A stretch of 64,000 nucleotides of DNA from Saccharina japonica (lineage: Eukaryota > Sar > Phaeophyceae > Laminariales > Laminariaceae), in the NCBI GenBank assembly GCA_008828725.1, contig MEHQ01003547.1, positions 440,863 through 504,862 of the forward strand. Reading direction: 5' to 3'. Of the stretch, positions 21,271 to 31,440 are shown one piece after another; within the stretch, counting starts at the first letter, position 1, and the number at the start of each line of letters is the position of its first letter. The notes beneath the pieces were generated by a model. That model saw only the letters and a list, made by a program, of their open reading frames with translations, made no database searches and had not been told where the DNA came from. The position numbers and the translations under genes are program-made.

Positions 21271-21919
21271 ACGACAGGCAAGATCTACCCTGCTAGCAAT
21301 CCAGGTGCATGCAAGAGAACAAAAGAGAAAAAAGAAAAAAGCGAAAAGAAAAAATAATAAAAAGTAAATATACTGAAGCAAATCAATAATCAAGCAACCA
21401 AATAAAAAGCATGACAAAAAAAGAAAGAAAGTGTCGTGCTTCTCCCAGAGGAGATGCGACCTCCAATAAAAAACCAAATGAAATGAAAGAAAATAAAATG
21501 GACCGAAACAGCGCCAACAGAGCAAGACTGAGAACGACAGGATAGGACAGCCAGCCGGAGCACACCGAAGGCCAGCCGAGGCAGGTTTGTGCCCATAGTA
21601 CAGGCAGGTTCTACCAGCTAGTCGGTCTGGCACCTACTCTGTTTGCCGTCTCTTTCCTGCTTTCGTCCGTCCTGGTTTCCCTATGACCCCCCCCCACCCT
21701 CCGTCTCCCTTCCCTTGGGCGCCACCCATACAACGGGTACGTGGCACTTCCAACTCAATTCCGTTTCGTTCTCGTGTAACACACGAGAGTCCCGGAAAGA
21801 GAACGGGGAATGACAAAACCAAAATGAATACGTACGTAGCTAAGCCACTTAGTGCCGATTGAATAGTGCCGGCTTTTACCTCTACAGCCAAGTGTGCCGG
21901 CGAAATCGCTTGGCACATA
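21271..21919. other. no gene recognised
   Basis: A-rich tracts at 21310-21440 create hydrophobic minus frames without protein character. Nothing else. Confidence 0.4.
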
Positions 21920-22004
21920 CCCTTGCAGGACTAGAGTCCCGTTTTGGGGACACATCACTTAGAATTAGAGTGGTTTGTCCCCAAAACGGGACTGCAGTTC
22001 TAAG
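21920..22004. mobile_element. TTAA-type palindromic MITE, copy 3 (degraded ends)
   Basis: CCTTGCAGGACTAGAGTCCC on the left and GGGACTGCAGTTCTAAG on the right, with the central AATTAGAGTGGTTTGTCCCC block, match copies 2 and 5. The flanking TTAA has been lost. GTGCCGG motifs surround it (21860-22080). Confidence 0.6.
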
Positions 22005-22162
22005 AGCACCCGAGGAGAGCAGTGTGTAGTGCCGGCTGCCGCTATAGTGCCGGTAGTGTCGGCTGGCGCATACCGGCACTACTCGTACTACAAAGCAGTC
22101 ACAGATAGTGTCAGTCAGTTCAGTACTCGTCGTATGATAGAGCCATTTTAAATATTAATACC

Positions 22163-22520
22163 TTTTTTTTTACTTTTTTTTTTTTTTGTCCATCCCATTT
22201 ATTATCTTCGCCCTTCCTTTCTCTCTCCTCCCTAGTCGTAACTCAGATCCGGGGTCACAAAGTAGGCTCCTCTCCCTCCTCCCCCACTACGGTTCTTGCC
22301 TTGCATTTTTATCGCGAGAAGACTTCAGCCTTTCCTTCCCTCGTCGACTCGCATCGAATTGCGCCTACCCACGCTACTATTAATTGGCGCTCTCAGCAGT
22401 TGATTCCGTTTTTTTTTTTTTTTTTTTTTAAATAAACTCAAAAGTCCGACCCACGTGAGATTCGAACTCCAGACATCAACGTTCAGAAGCGTTCGAGGTT
22501 ACCTCTAGACCATCGGGGCC
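22163..22520 (-). mobile_element. tRNA-derived SINE, full-length copy
   Basis: Read on the minus strand, the tRNA-like head runs 22520-22445: A-box-like TGGTCTAGAGG after GCCCCGA, and B-box GAGTTCGAATCTCAC. A T/A-rich spacer, the 220-bp body and a long A tail (T-run 22163-22187) follow. It is the closest relative of 14563-14902. Confidence 0.8.
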
Positions 22521-22775
22521 GTACAAGTATTATACGTATTAAAATAGCTGTATCAGGTACGGGTAGGTACTCGTACTATTAATAATGGGTAAGACATGCA
22601 GCTGTAAAGACCGTTATGTATCGGCACTCGTACAACGTATAGTACGTATGATATGATATTATGTATACGTACCACGACTATTAATATTTTTATTATTACT
22701 GGTAAATAGCTAACCACGACCAAACGGAGAAAATGTACGTAAAAAGTGGTTATAGTTTTATTATTTTTACAAAAA
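22521..22775. other. no gene recognised, short spacer
   Basis: AT-rich; no structure seen. Confidence 0.4.
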
Positions 22776-23171
22776 TCACCTTCCCATCGCCATCCGCCGC
22801 TTGCTCCCAGGAGCTCTCGTCCCCGGAGGAACGCCGGTGTTGTTGTGCTGCGGTGCCGTCGGGTCCGGCGCCAAGCTGTCTGACGCAGCAAAATCCTGCC
22901 GGGCGGACCTACCGGAGAAGCTGTTGCCTTGGGGGTACTGGTAATCTCGAGCTGCGGCTGTTGCTATTCCTGCCGGTGCCACTGCTGCTGTGCCGGTTGT
23001 GCTGTTGTGATAACCAAAACCCGAGCTGACAGCGGGGTTGTTGTTGTTGTTGTTGAAAGCAACAGATGGCGCTGCTGGTGTGAATACCATGGGAGGGTTG
23101 CGTGTGCCGCTCCCGTCCTCGGGATCGCTCGTGGACCGCCGGGGGCCGTTCCACCCTTGCCCCGTCGACAT
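22776..23171 (-). CDS. hypothetical low-complexity ORF, 131 codons
   Basis: The frame starts MSTGQGWNGPRRSTSDPEDG and is rich in Asn, Ala, Ser, Pro and Gly, with a run of six Asn from a GTT microsatellite and a basic end (SKRRMAMGR). No domain recognised. It could be a disordered exon or chance. The opposite strand carries GCT repeats at 23197-23233. Confidence 0.25.
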   Translation of the reverse strand: MSTGQGWNGPRRSTSDPEDGSGTRNPPMVFTPAAPSVAFNNNNNNPAVSSGFGYHNSTTGTAAVAPAGIATAAARDYQYPQGNSFSGRSARQDFAASDSLAPDPTAPQHNNTGVPPGTRAPGSKRRMAMGR

Positions 23172-23199
23172 GATCCTTGTTCCTCGACGCTAGGCTATA

Positions 23200-23234
<35 letters not shown>

Positions 23235-24147
23235 GTGAGGGATGGCAGCAGTTGCCTGTGGCTGCTGTTGATAATTTGGTCAATGTTTTGGGTGGTGACT
23301 TACGGTGCACTCGAGACTTGGGAGACTGGAGACCTGGAGAGAGACCTGGAGAGAGGCAGAATATGCGGCGCAATCATGAAAAAATAAGTTTATGAAGAAT
23401 ATGTTTTTCGGGACGATTGGACGATTTATTAAACAGACGAAACCTTCACTTTTCTGTTGGCGAAAGTATGATAGATGACAGAGAAAACTACTCGTCGTGA
23501 CGCGACGTCACAACTCAAACTTCGTAGGACTCACTCGTATCACGTACGTACGTATCAGATAGATAGGGGCACCTGGTGTGTGGTGCTGTGGTACTCGTAC
23601 ATATGAGTGTTCTACTAATAATGTTAATAATCGTAGATTTGGACGATCGAGGATTGAGGGCCGATATATCGCAGTCACACGTAGCGCAGGTCTTGTGGCC
23701 AAGATTGGGGCGGGCGCCAAAACGAAGGAATACAGGGCCTCCGGAGGGAAAGATCTCCCAATGAAGCAAGCGTTTCTCGTGTGGGCTGGGGCCTCTTGAA
23801 GGGAGGAATCAGCAGCACACCAGAGTACTCGTCGTATGTAATACATACCAGTACCAGGTATGTACCAGGTATCACACATACATACATGTTTGTATCATAC
23901 ATATATATGCTATGCTTGAAGTATATACCAGGTATGCGACACACAGGACCACACACACAACACGCGTCTTTGACCACACATACAGCAGCAGCAGCAGTGC
24001 AACTAACTGATTGATGCTACTTCGTGCTATAATACTCCTACAAAATGCCACTAGTACTATGCATACTCCTGCTACTACTATTTACACCACCACTCCCACT
24101 TCCACTACGATCAAGCTACGATCATTATTATTATTGTCTTTGCCATC
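23172..24147. other. no gene recognised
   Basis: Contains a (GCT)n microsatellite at 23197-23233, tandem GAGACTGGAGACCTGGAGA near 23318-23355 and repeated ACCAGGTAT motifs at 23850-23935. No gene. Confidence 0.4.
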
Positions 24148-24215
24148 CGACAATGTGCACCTTGAGCTTCAACGTTCATCACTCATAACATTCCCGAAAG
24201 CAGAAAACCACTTAC
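24148..24215 (+). repeat. dispersed 75-bp repeat D2, third copy
   Basis: GCCATCCGACAATGTGCACC, then CACTCATAACATTCCCGAAA. It is closely similar to 3410-3485. The preceding TCTTT matches the sequence outside the right copy (AAAGA after 4514), suggesting the repeat extends a few bases further. Confidence 0.65.
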
Positions 24216-24779
24216 TACTGGTACTAATATTAATAGTATACTGCTGCTACTACTACTACTACTGTTATTACACGTACCGCTACTACGCTGTACTGCTGCG
24301 GCTGCTGCTAGTTTACTACTACTACAAGTAATGCGACGTACCATAACTAAACTATAATACTATTATTACTACGTATATTCCTGCTGCTATTTACTGCTGC
24401 CATCACCCACCACTACTACAACAGCAGCAGTAGTAATACACAGTAGTAGTATTTCCACTGCTAATATTCATAGTCTACTACAACAACAGTAGATAGAGCT
24501 ACGAGTACAGCTACTACATACTGTACTACCACTACACATCAACCATTAATACTATGTACTACTGTAGATACAGTACGTATGGACCTCAACGGCCGATAGT
24601 GAATACCAGAGGTACCTGGTATGATACGCCTTCGGCTCGTTATTATCGACACCGGTGTCGCAAATAAGCCCTTTTATTTACGACGCCGCGGCGCGTTCGC
24701 GGCACACGCCCCGGTCGTAAACAACGGCATTTTCCCCCTTCGTTGCACGGATGTGCACATTATTTAACTTTTTGGTGGC
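24216..24779. repeat. CTA/CTG triplet-rich region
   Basis: From about 24235 to 24560 the sequence is a degenerate mixture of CTA, CTG and TAC triplets. Downstream to 24779 no structure or gene is seen. Confidence 0.5.
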
Positions 24780-24936
24780 GTGCCGCGGCGGTTACCGTGG
24801 CAATCCACGGTTAGCCGCGGTGCTTCCGTGGGTCTTCCTACGGTCTACTGTGGCAAGCCGCGGGTTCCGACAGCAAAGCCCACGGGTTTCATTTTCCATG
24901 GCGCTTCTACGGCAAGTGCCACGGTTGTTGTGTCCA
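24780..24936. repeat. left remainder of the 12-bp CCGTGG satellite
   Basis: Degenerate CCGTGG/CCACGG units (for example CCGCGGCGGTTACCGTGGC) with about 12-bp spacing. Copia copy 1 separates it from the main array at 30641-31440. Confidence 0.6.
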
Positions 24937-24941
24937 TGGCG
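24937..24941. repeat. copia copy 1 target duplication, left
   Basis: TGGCG, repeated exactly at 30636-30640 on the other side of the element. Confidence 0.85.
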
Positions 24942-25168
24942 TGTTCCTAGATTGCAAATCTGGGTGCCCTGACTGCCCAGCAGTCTGATGAGATGTTTTA
25001 AGGTCATTGCATTATTAGAGGACAGAGCGAGAGAGAGAGCGGAGAGAGAGCGGAGTGCTCGAACTCTCGTCCCGCACGAGGCAAAAATTCCATAATAACG
25101 CCTGCGAATATATACGCAACCCTCTACAACGTTTGTAACCGTCGTTGCTGACACGATCCAAACGAACA
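24942..25168 (-). repeat. copia copy 1, 3' LTR
   Basis: 227 bp. It contains a GAGAGAGAGCGGAGAGAGAG purine stretch and a TATATA box-like sequence, the likely pol II promoter in its 5' counterpart. Confidence 0.9.
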
Positions 25169-25176
25169 CCCTCCCT
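25169..25176 (-). promoter_or_regulatory. copia copy 1 polypurine tract
   Basis: On the minus strand AGGGAGGG directly precedes the 3' LTR. This is the usual position of the primer for plus-strand DNA synthesis. The same octamer precedes the 3' LTR of copy 2. Confidence 0.8.
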
Positions 25177-25476
25177 GGCTCTTGACAGCAATGACAAGAC
25201 CGAAAGGACATTCAAAACAAGCTAGGACCTAACAGCCAACAACAGTCCCGCAGGAGGAAACCCGGCCACCGGATCAAAACCCCCTGTATAACTCATATAC
25301 TCCAAACCATTGCAGTTGAAACAACGGCCGCATTCCAAACGATGACCATGGCCAGAAAATAAGATGCCAAGTGGTGCCCTACTCACCCATGCCCCTCAAA
25401 GTAGCGCGGGGTGGCGACCTGACAAATTATTCCTCGCATAACTCAAACATGGTACATCGGATAATGCTCATACCCC

Positions 25477-28400
25477 TTACTCACCCTCCAACGGCAGATT
25501 CAACAAGAACCTACGGTGAAGCTTAAAAGGGGTCGCAGCAAGGGATTTCGTCAAAATATCCGCATGCTGGTCTTTCGAAGCTACGAACTGAATGTCGATC
25601 TTCTTCGCACGAAGCAGCTCCCTAACAAAATGAAAACGTACGTCGATATGCTTGCTCCGAGCAGAACTAAGAGGGTTCTGAGCCAATGCTATGGCCCCCT
25701 GGTTATCTTCGAAAACCCGGACACATGATCCGCTTAGCTCTGGACAAATAAACGATAAGACCGCGCCCGTGAACAAAGCCTCCTTCACCCCTTCACCTAG
25801 GGCAACGTACTCTGCTTCTGCTGTGGACAATGTAACACACCTCTGCGTACTACTTGCCCAACTGACGGCCGCACCCCCCAGGGTAACTACCGTCCCCGAT
25901 ACCGAGCGCCTATCATTCGCCTTATCAGCATAATCGGCATCACTATACGCATTCAAATCCAGTCCCGAACCCCGCACAAAAGTCAATCCCAAAAACCTGG
26001 TCCCGTGAAGGTACTCCATAATCTTCAAAACTGCCCTCCAGTGCCTCTCAGTAGGGTTGTGAGAGTGACGCGCCACAGCACGCACAGCGTTGGAGATGTC
26101 CGGCCTCGTCATGGTCGACAGCCACATCAAACTGCCCACAGCCTCCCTGTAAGGCCAGTCTCCACCAGGTTCGCCTTCCTCTCTTGGACCTAGTTCCACA
26201 CCAGGGGTAGCGGGGATGTCAGAGGATGAGTTAACGCCAAAACGATTCAACATGCTCTCAATAAACGCCTTCTGCGTAATCTCCAAAGTCCCCAATTCCC
26301 AGTCGCGTTTGAAAGCACAACCAGTGTACCAAGTCAGTTCTCCGAGGTTATTCGTGGGGAATTTCGTTACTAACGCGGCATGAAAATCTCTGCATGACTC
26401 GTCCGAACCTGCAATCACGATGTCATCCACATGAACAGCCATGACCAGTTGTACCTTGCCGTCCACAACCATGCGAAAAACACAAGGATCAGTCCTACAC
26501 TGCTCCATACCGTACTCTACCACGGTTTCTACCAATAATCCGGCCCACTGTCGTCCACTCTGCTTCAGACCATACAGCGATCGGTTCAGGCGAACGATTT
26601 TGCCTGACATGTCACCACACCCACCGGGTAGTTTCATGTATATCTCGGCGTCGAGTTTCGCGCGAACAAAGGCTTGTGCGACGTCTAAATGAAAGATCTT
26701 CAGACCGTGTTCGTTGGCAACAGCTGCCAGAATTTTAACTGACGCTGACGAGGGAGTTGGTGCGAATGTTTGAAAGTAATCTACATCCTGCACCTGGCTA
26801 AACCCCTTAGCCACAAGTCTAGCCTTTGTCTTTACTATCAGGCCATCCTTGTCCGTCTTGTAGGTAAACACCCACTTCGATCCTACAGGTTTCCGCCCTT
26901 GCGGCGGTATCGCTGCTTCAAACGTACCGGTCGTTTTGTGACCGTCCAATTCAATCTTCATGGCCTCTTGCCACGCCGCTTTGTACTGTGAACGCTCGAC
27001 ATCTGCTACGGACTGAGGGGGCGGTTCTACGTCTTCCGGGAATCCACTCGGCATGCGCACGCTTAACTCCCCTTTGTTATTTGCTGCAGGTCCTCCAGCC
27101 ATCAGAGCCAGTGCGTCCTCCGTCGTCCAGGATGTGCTGTTCTGCGTTCTCCTAGACATCGTCAACTTGAACACTGCCGCAAGCAGCGCGTCCGCGACCT
27201 CAGGCCTCATCCTTAGCCGGCCTTCAGCAGGCTCGCCTTCCAAGCGTTGGCTCTGACCCCGGGTTCGGCCCCTTACTGTCGCGGGGAGCCGTCCCCAGCT
27301 GCTGAGCTCGTGAGCTGGTCTCCCCGACAGGACCGCGGGTGGATCCTCACCGTTCCCTTGGTCGGTGTCGGAGGCTGATGCCTCGCCCGGGTCGCTTTCG
27401 GCCCTCCCTGCCGGGACCGAGGAGGCGCCCACCGCGCCCCCTTGAGACGAGCCCGTCGTCTCGGCTGTTTCGACCCTCCCTACCGGGGCCGAGGAGGCGC
27501 CCACCGCGCCCCCTTGAGACGAGCCCGTCGTCTCTGAATTCCCGTCGCCGGCATCGCCGGCGGCAGGTGCCTGCTGGGCGCGCTCCTCCAAAAACGCGTC
27601 CAGATCGAACCCCCACGTCAAATCGAGGTCGTTCAGGCGAGCCAAACCTTCGTCCAGCTCATGCACCACCCCCCCACCACCTCGATCTGACGTGCTTCCG
27701 TCGTCTGCCTCGGACCCCCCCTCTTCCATAGACAGGGAGTCACTCGACTGGGCAGGTACAGGTGGTGCAGGTGACACGCGCTGCCAGGTTATGTTGCGCG
27801 TGATCAGTACGGTACGGTGTCTAGTCAGCACTCGCACCGAGTCTCGGGGGTAGTTGGGTGCAGGGCCAAGGTAAAAACACTCCTGTGCTTTCGCCTGGGA
27901 CTTGTTCTCCCTCTTCACCTTGCAGTAGCCAGGCTTGAGGAAAGGTAGAAGTACTACCGGGGGGGGTCTACCATACCACATCTCGTATGGTGACTTGCTC
28001 TCGGGGTTAGCGGTGGTTGCTGTACGGTTCAAAGCATCGCACGCCCAGTGCGACGCTTCAGCCCACAACGACTCAGTTGCAGGTAGTTGCGCGCCGGGGT
28101 ATAGCTCGCGAGCCTGGATTCGGCCCGCCATTGCGGCCGTCTCAATCAAGCCTAGCGCGCGCTCTGCTACCCCATTAAACTGGGGGCTGTCTGCCGTCGT
28201 GAATTCCTGCTTGATCCCTCGTGTTCTACACAGGTCTCCAAACTTCCCCCCACGGAATTCACCACCCCCGTCCGATCGGACGATGACCACTTTCGAAGGG
28301 ACATCGTCTGCGCGAGAATCCGCGAGGAACTGCTCGAACAATTCCGCGGCGTCCGACTTGTGGCGTATGAAATACACCCAAGTATACCGTGAAAAGTCAT

Positions 28401-30354
28401 CGCGCACAATGAGAGTGTACCGCTTCCTGCCGAGAGACTCTACCACCTTGGGGCCACTCAAATCCACAAACACCCTCCCGAGCTTCTTACCCGCTCGTGT
28501 GTGCGTGGATTGCTTGATGCTCTTGCGAAGTCCCTTCGCCATGGAGCACCCCCTGCATTCCAGCAGGTTTCCCTTGAGGACGATTCCTTGCTGCTCCGCG
28601 GTCTTGCGGAGTAGAACCTCGTGGGAGTGTCCAGCCGCGCAGTGGTAGTCGTTGATGTCGATCGCGGGCTTACTGGGCTGTTGCCCTGGCGCGAGTACAG
28701 CACAGGCATTTTCCCCACTACTGCTGTCGAGCCGGTAGCCGCAAAGGCTGTACAGGGTCCCACTCAACGGAAACACGATCGAACGCTCTGACTTGAGCCG
28801 GACTACAATCCCCGAGGGGCGTCCTTCGAACGTATGGCCGTTTTTGACGAGAGTGGGCAGGGAAAATAGGTGATAGCGGAGGTCTGGCACGTGCGCAACG
28901 TTAGTCATCAGCACTTGTACGAGACCGTTTCCGGACCGAAAGACAAAGCGAACATCACCGTATCCTTCGATGGAGCGAGTTGAACCATCGGCGATGCGCA
29001 GTTTTAGGTTGCATTCTCTGTAGTTGAGCATGCAATCTGCTGAGGGCGTCATGTGCGTAGACGCTCCACTATCGCAGATCCAAATCTCGTCTCCTACCTG
29101 AAAAGCCGACTCTCCTTCCCCCATTCTGCCCAAACCATCACTGCACTTGCCTGTCTCTTCGGCCTTGAAAGCTGAAGCCTGGGCCGTACCAATATCAACG
29201 TCCTTCGCTCCAACCTCGCTCGCCGTCGACAGCACAGCCTCTTCTTTCGGCGTGGGGCAAACATCGCCAGAGTGCCCCAGTCCGTTGCAACAACTGCAAC
29301 GCTTCTCTCTACAGTTTGCGATCATATGGCCCTTCTTGCCACACTTGAAGCACTTCCCTACGAAAGTACTACCTTCGGTGGCCTTGGCGCTGCTGCCATT
29401 GCCACCGGCAGTCGCGGCTGAGTCTCTACGGGACTCACCGCTGGGGTTTGCACCCCTCTTACCAGACCTCCTTGGCCGGTATGGCTGACCCCTGGCTGGG
29501 CAACCTCGACAAGAAGCAGTTTTCCCGCGTCCCGTCGATCCGAAATCCCGCGAATCATCATCACGAAAAATCGTCTCTCCTCCTGCCGTAGTACCTCGTA
29601 CAGCAGAGATGGGTCCTGCCCCTTGTGGGCTCTTCCCTACAGCAGCGCTTTTCTCGGCGCTGCCGGACTCCGATTGGCCAATGGCTGCTCCAACAGCAGC
29701 AAGAGTCTCTCGTAAAGGAGTGGGTCCTGCCCTTCTTGGGCTATTCCCTACAGCAGCGCTACTCTCGGCGTTGCCGGACTCCGATTGGCCAATGCATGCT
29801 CCAACAGCAGCAGTAGTCTCTCTTACAGGAGTGGGATTTGCCCTTCTTGGGCTATTCGCTACAGCAGCGCTGTGCGTGTAGGAAAAATGGCGCGAGATGG
29901 GCAGATCAAAACCACCACCCAACTCACCACCTGGGATTTCATCCCATTCGCCAGCCCTCCTTGGCTGGTCAGGCTGGCCCCTGGCTGGGCCCGCCTCGAC
30001 AGGGACAGCAGCCTCTCTGCGTCCCGTCGCTCCGTGATTGCGTGAGGCATTCCCACGCAAAGTTGTCTCTCTTCCAGCTGCTGTATCTTCTGCCACGCCT
30101 CCAGCAGCAGCAGAAGTTTCTCGTACAACAGCAGAGGGTTCAGCCCCTCGTGGGCTTTCCCTTCCAGCAGCGCTGCTCCCAGCACTGCTGGACTCAGATC
30201 GGCCTTTGTTCCTCGTGAACTCGGCGATCACGTCCCTCATGGCATGCATCGTTGACACTTGCCAATGCTTGACCACCAGCTGAAACTCCTGCCTCAGCTG
30301 TTGAACCTCATCTTTGGGAAGGCCTGGCTCGTCTTGAGCCGACCCGGAAGCCAT
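25477..30354 (-). CDS. copia Gag-Pol polyprotein, intact
   Basis: A single 1625-residue frame encoding all functions for retrotransposition. Gag spans about 1-340 and includes two full 37-residue repeats (from 163 and 200) plus a partial one. Two CCHC zinc knuckles lie at 335-348 and 353-366. Protease has D428-S-G-A-S. Integrase has a His/Cys finger around 571-603 and the triad D631, D695, E731 (35-residue last spacing). A linker at about 860-1060 has two 24-residue repeats. Reverse transcriptase begins near 1130, with D1224 and HVDD at 1308-1311 (the usual YVDD Tyr is His). RNase H has D1472, E1513 or E1515, D1550 and ADILTK at 1598-1603. Translation without a frameshift is normal for many copia elements. 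The ATG is the first in frame after the LTR. All key residues seem present, so it may be active. Confidence 0.95.
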   Translation of the reverse strand: MASGSAQDEPGLPKDEVQQLRQEFQLVVKHWQVSTMHAMRDVIAEFTRNKGRSESSSAGSSAAGRESPRGAEPSAVVRETSAAAGGVAEDTAAGRETTLRGNASRNHGATGRREAAVPVEAGPARGQPDQPRRAGEWDEIPGGELGGGFDLPISRHFSYTHSAAVANSPRRANPTPVRETTAAVGACIGQSESGNAESSAAVGNSPRRAGPTPLRETLAAVGAAIGQSESGSAEKSAAVGKSPQGAGPISAVRGTTAGGETIFRDDDSRDFGSTGRGKTASCRGCPARGQPYRPRRSGKRGANPSGESRRDSAATAGGNGSSAKATEGSTFVGKCFKCGKKGHMIANCREKRCSCCNGLGHSGDVCPTPKEEAVLSTASEVGAKDVDIGTAQASAFKAEETGKCSDGLGRMGEGESAFQVGDEIWICDSGASTHMTPSADCMLNYRECNLKLRIADGSTRSIEGYGDVRFVFRSGNGLVQVLMTNVAHVPDLRYHLFSLPTLVKNGHTFEGRPSGIVVRLKSERSIVFPLSGTLYSLCGYRLDSSSGENACAVLAPGQQPSKPAIDINDYHCAAGHSHEVLLRKTAEQQGIVLKGNLLECRGCSMAKGLRKSIKQSTHTRAGKKLGRVFVDLSGPKVVESLGRKRYTLIVRDDFSRYTWVYFIRHKSDAAELFEQFLADSRADDVPSKVVIVRSDGGGEFRGGKFGDLCRTRGIKQEFTTADSPQFNGVAERALGLIETAAMAGRIQARELYPGAQLPATESLWAEASHWACDALNRTATTANPESKSPYEMWYGRPPPVVLLPFLKPGYCKVKRENKSQAKAQECFYLGPAPNYPRDSVRVLTRHRTVLITRNITWQRVSPAPPVPAQSSDSLSMEEGGSEADDGSTSDRGGGGVVHELDEGLARLNDLDLTWGFDLDAFLEERAQQAPAAGDAGDGNSETTGSSQGGAVGASSAPVGRVETAETTGSSQGGAVGASSVPAGRAESDPGEASASDTDQGNGEDPPAVLSGRPAHELSSWGRLPATVRGRTRGQSQRLEGEPAEGRLRMRPEVADALLAAVFKLTMSRRTQNSTSWTTEDALALMAGGPAANNKGELSVRMPSGFPEDVEPPPQSVADVERSQYKAAWQEAMKIELDGHKTTGTFEAAIPPQGRKPVGSKWVFTYKTDKDGLIVKTKARLVAKGFSQVQDVDYFQTFAPTPSSASVKILAAVANEHGLKIFHLDVAQAFVRAKLDAEIYMKLPGGCGDMSGKIVRLNRSLYGLKQSGRQWAGLLVETVVEYGMEQCRTDPCVFRMVVDGKVQLVMAVHVDDIVIAGSDESCRDFHAALVTKFPTNNLGELTWYTGCAFKRDWELGTLEITQKAFIESMLNRFGVNSSSDIPATPGVELGPREEGEPGGDWPYREAVGSLMWLSTMTRPDISNAVRAVARHSHNPTERHWRAVLKIMEYLHGTRFLGLTFVRGSGLDLNAYSDADYADKANDRRSVSGTVVTLGGAAVSWASSTQRCVTLSTAEAEYVALGEGVKEALFTGAVLSFICPELSGSCVRVFEDNQGAIALAQNPLSSARSKHIDVRFHFVRELLRAKKIDIQFVASKDQHADILTKSLAATPFKLHRRFLLNLPLEGE

Positions 30355-30409
30355 TCTTGACTTCTTCTTCCAGACCTGACAACGTCAAGCTTTTGACAAC
30401 CCACTAGTG

Positions 30410-30635
30410 TGTTCCTAGATTGCAAATCTGGATGCCCTGACTGCCCAGCAGTCTGATGAGATGTTTTAAGGTCGTTGCATTAGAGGACAGAGCGAGAGAG
30501 AGAGAGCGGAGAGAGAGCGGAGTGCTCGAACTCTCGTCCCGCACGAGGCAAAAATTCCATAATAACGCCTGCGAATATATACGCAACCCTCTACAACGTT
30601 TGTAACCGTCGTTGCTGACACGATCCAAACGAACA
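30410..30635 (-). repeat. copia copy 1, 5' LTR
   Basis: 226 bp; it starts and ends with the TGTTC/GAACA inverted pair and would carry the promoter for the minus-strand transcript. Confidence 0.9.
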
Positions 30636-30640
30636 TGGCG

Positions 30641-31440
30641 CATGCCGTCAACAGTCATGGAACTATCTATGGCAACCCACGCAAGCACCACGGCAGCATG
30701 TTCCATGGCCACCTCCACGGCAATTGCCTCGGCAATCCAGGGCAATTGCCACGGCAATCAATGGCAACTGCCGCGTCAATTGCCACGTCAATTGCCACGT
30801 CAATTGCCACGGCTATTACCACCGCATTGCCACGGGAATTGTCACACCATTGCCACGGGAATCCACGGAAGTTGCCACGGTAGTCCGCGAGCGTCGCCGC
30901 GGCGCCCGTGGGTGTTGGCGTGGGCGTTTCCGTGGGCGTTGACGTGGGCGTTGCCGTGGGGGTTGCCGTGGGCATTGCCGCGGGCATTGCCGTGGGTCAC
31001 CGTGGGGGTTGCCGTGGGGATTACTGTGGGTCTTGCCGTTGTACCGTGGCTTGTCGTCGTATGCCGCAGGGGCTTGCCGTGGCTTGCAATGGAGATGGCC
31101 GTGGAGATTGCCGTGGAGATTGCCGTGGGCCTCGCCGTAGATATTGCCGTGAAGTTTGTCATATGGCAAGTGCCACTGGGCCGCCACGCCGCCACGCACG
31201 GCGTTCCGCAACATGCCGTGGCAGTCCGTGGAAACCCGTGGAATGATGCCAGTGGTAGCCCGTGACGTGTCCGCAGTAGCCCGTGGCGTGTCCACGGTAG
31301 CCCGTGGAATGCCGTGGAGATAGCCGTGGAATGCCACGACTTGCCATGGCGCGTCCCGTTGCCTTGTGGTTCGCGACCCTTGACGTAATGGGCACTGCCG
31401 TGGCGTTCCGCCAAAAAGTTAAATGATGTAGCTCTGGCAT
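30641..31440. repeat. 12-bp-period CCACGG/CCGTGG satellite with polarity switch
   Basis: The left half repeats units such as ATTGCCACGTCA; from about 30890 the right half repeats the complementary type GGGCGTTGCCGT. The period is 12 bp, so each frame reads as a tetrapeptide repeat and long frames are open on both strands. These frames are products of the period and not genes. Copia copy 1 is inserted at its left side. Confidence 0.8.

Larger units (their letters stand above)
24942..30635 (-). mobile_element. Ty1/copia LTR retrotransposon, intact copy 1
   Basis: A complete element: 226/227-bp LTRs beginning TGTTC and ending GAACA on either strand, a 5-bp TGGCG target duplication, a polypurine tract and one uninterrupted Gag-Pol frame with the order protease, integrase, RT, RNase H that defines Ty1/copia. 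The two LTRs differ by only two substitutions and two small indels by eye, so insertion is recent and the copy may still be competent. It lies inside a CCACGG satellite. A second copy lies in opposite orientation at 37240-43064. I could not identify the primer binding site. Confidence 0.95.

Noticed and set aside
26005..30283. Plus-strand frames inside copia copy 1, and minus-strand frames inside copy 2 (up to 237 codons)
   Set aside because: They are antisense shadows of Gag-Pol and occur in both copies for that reason.
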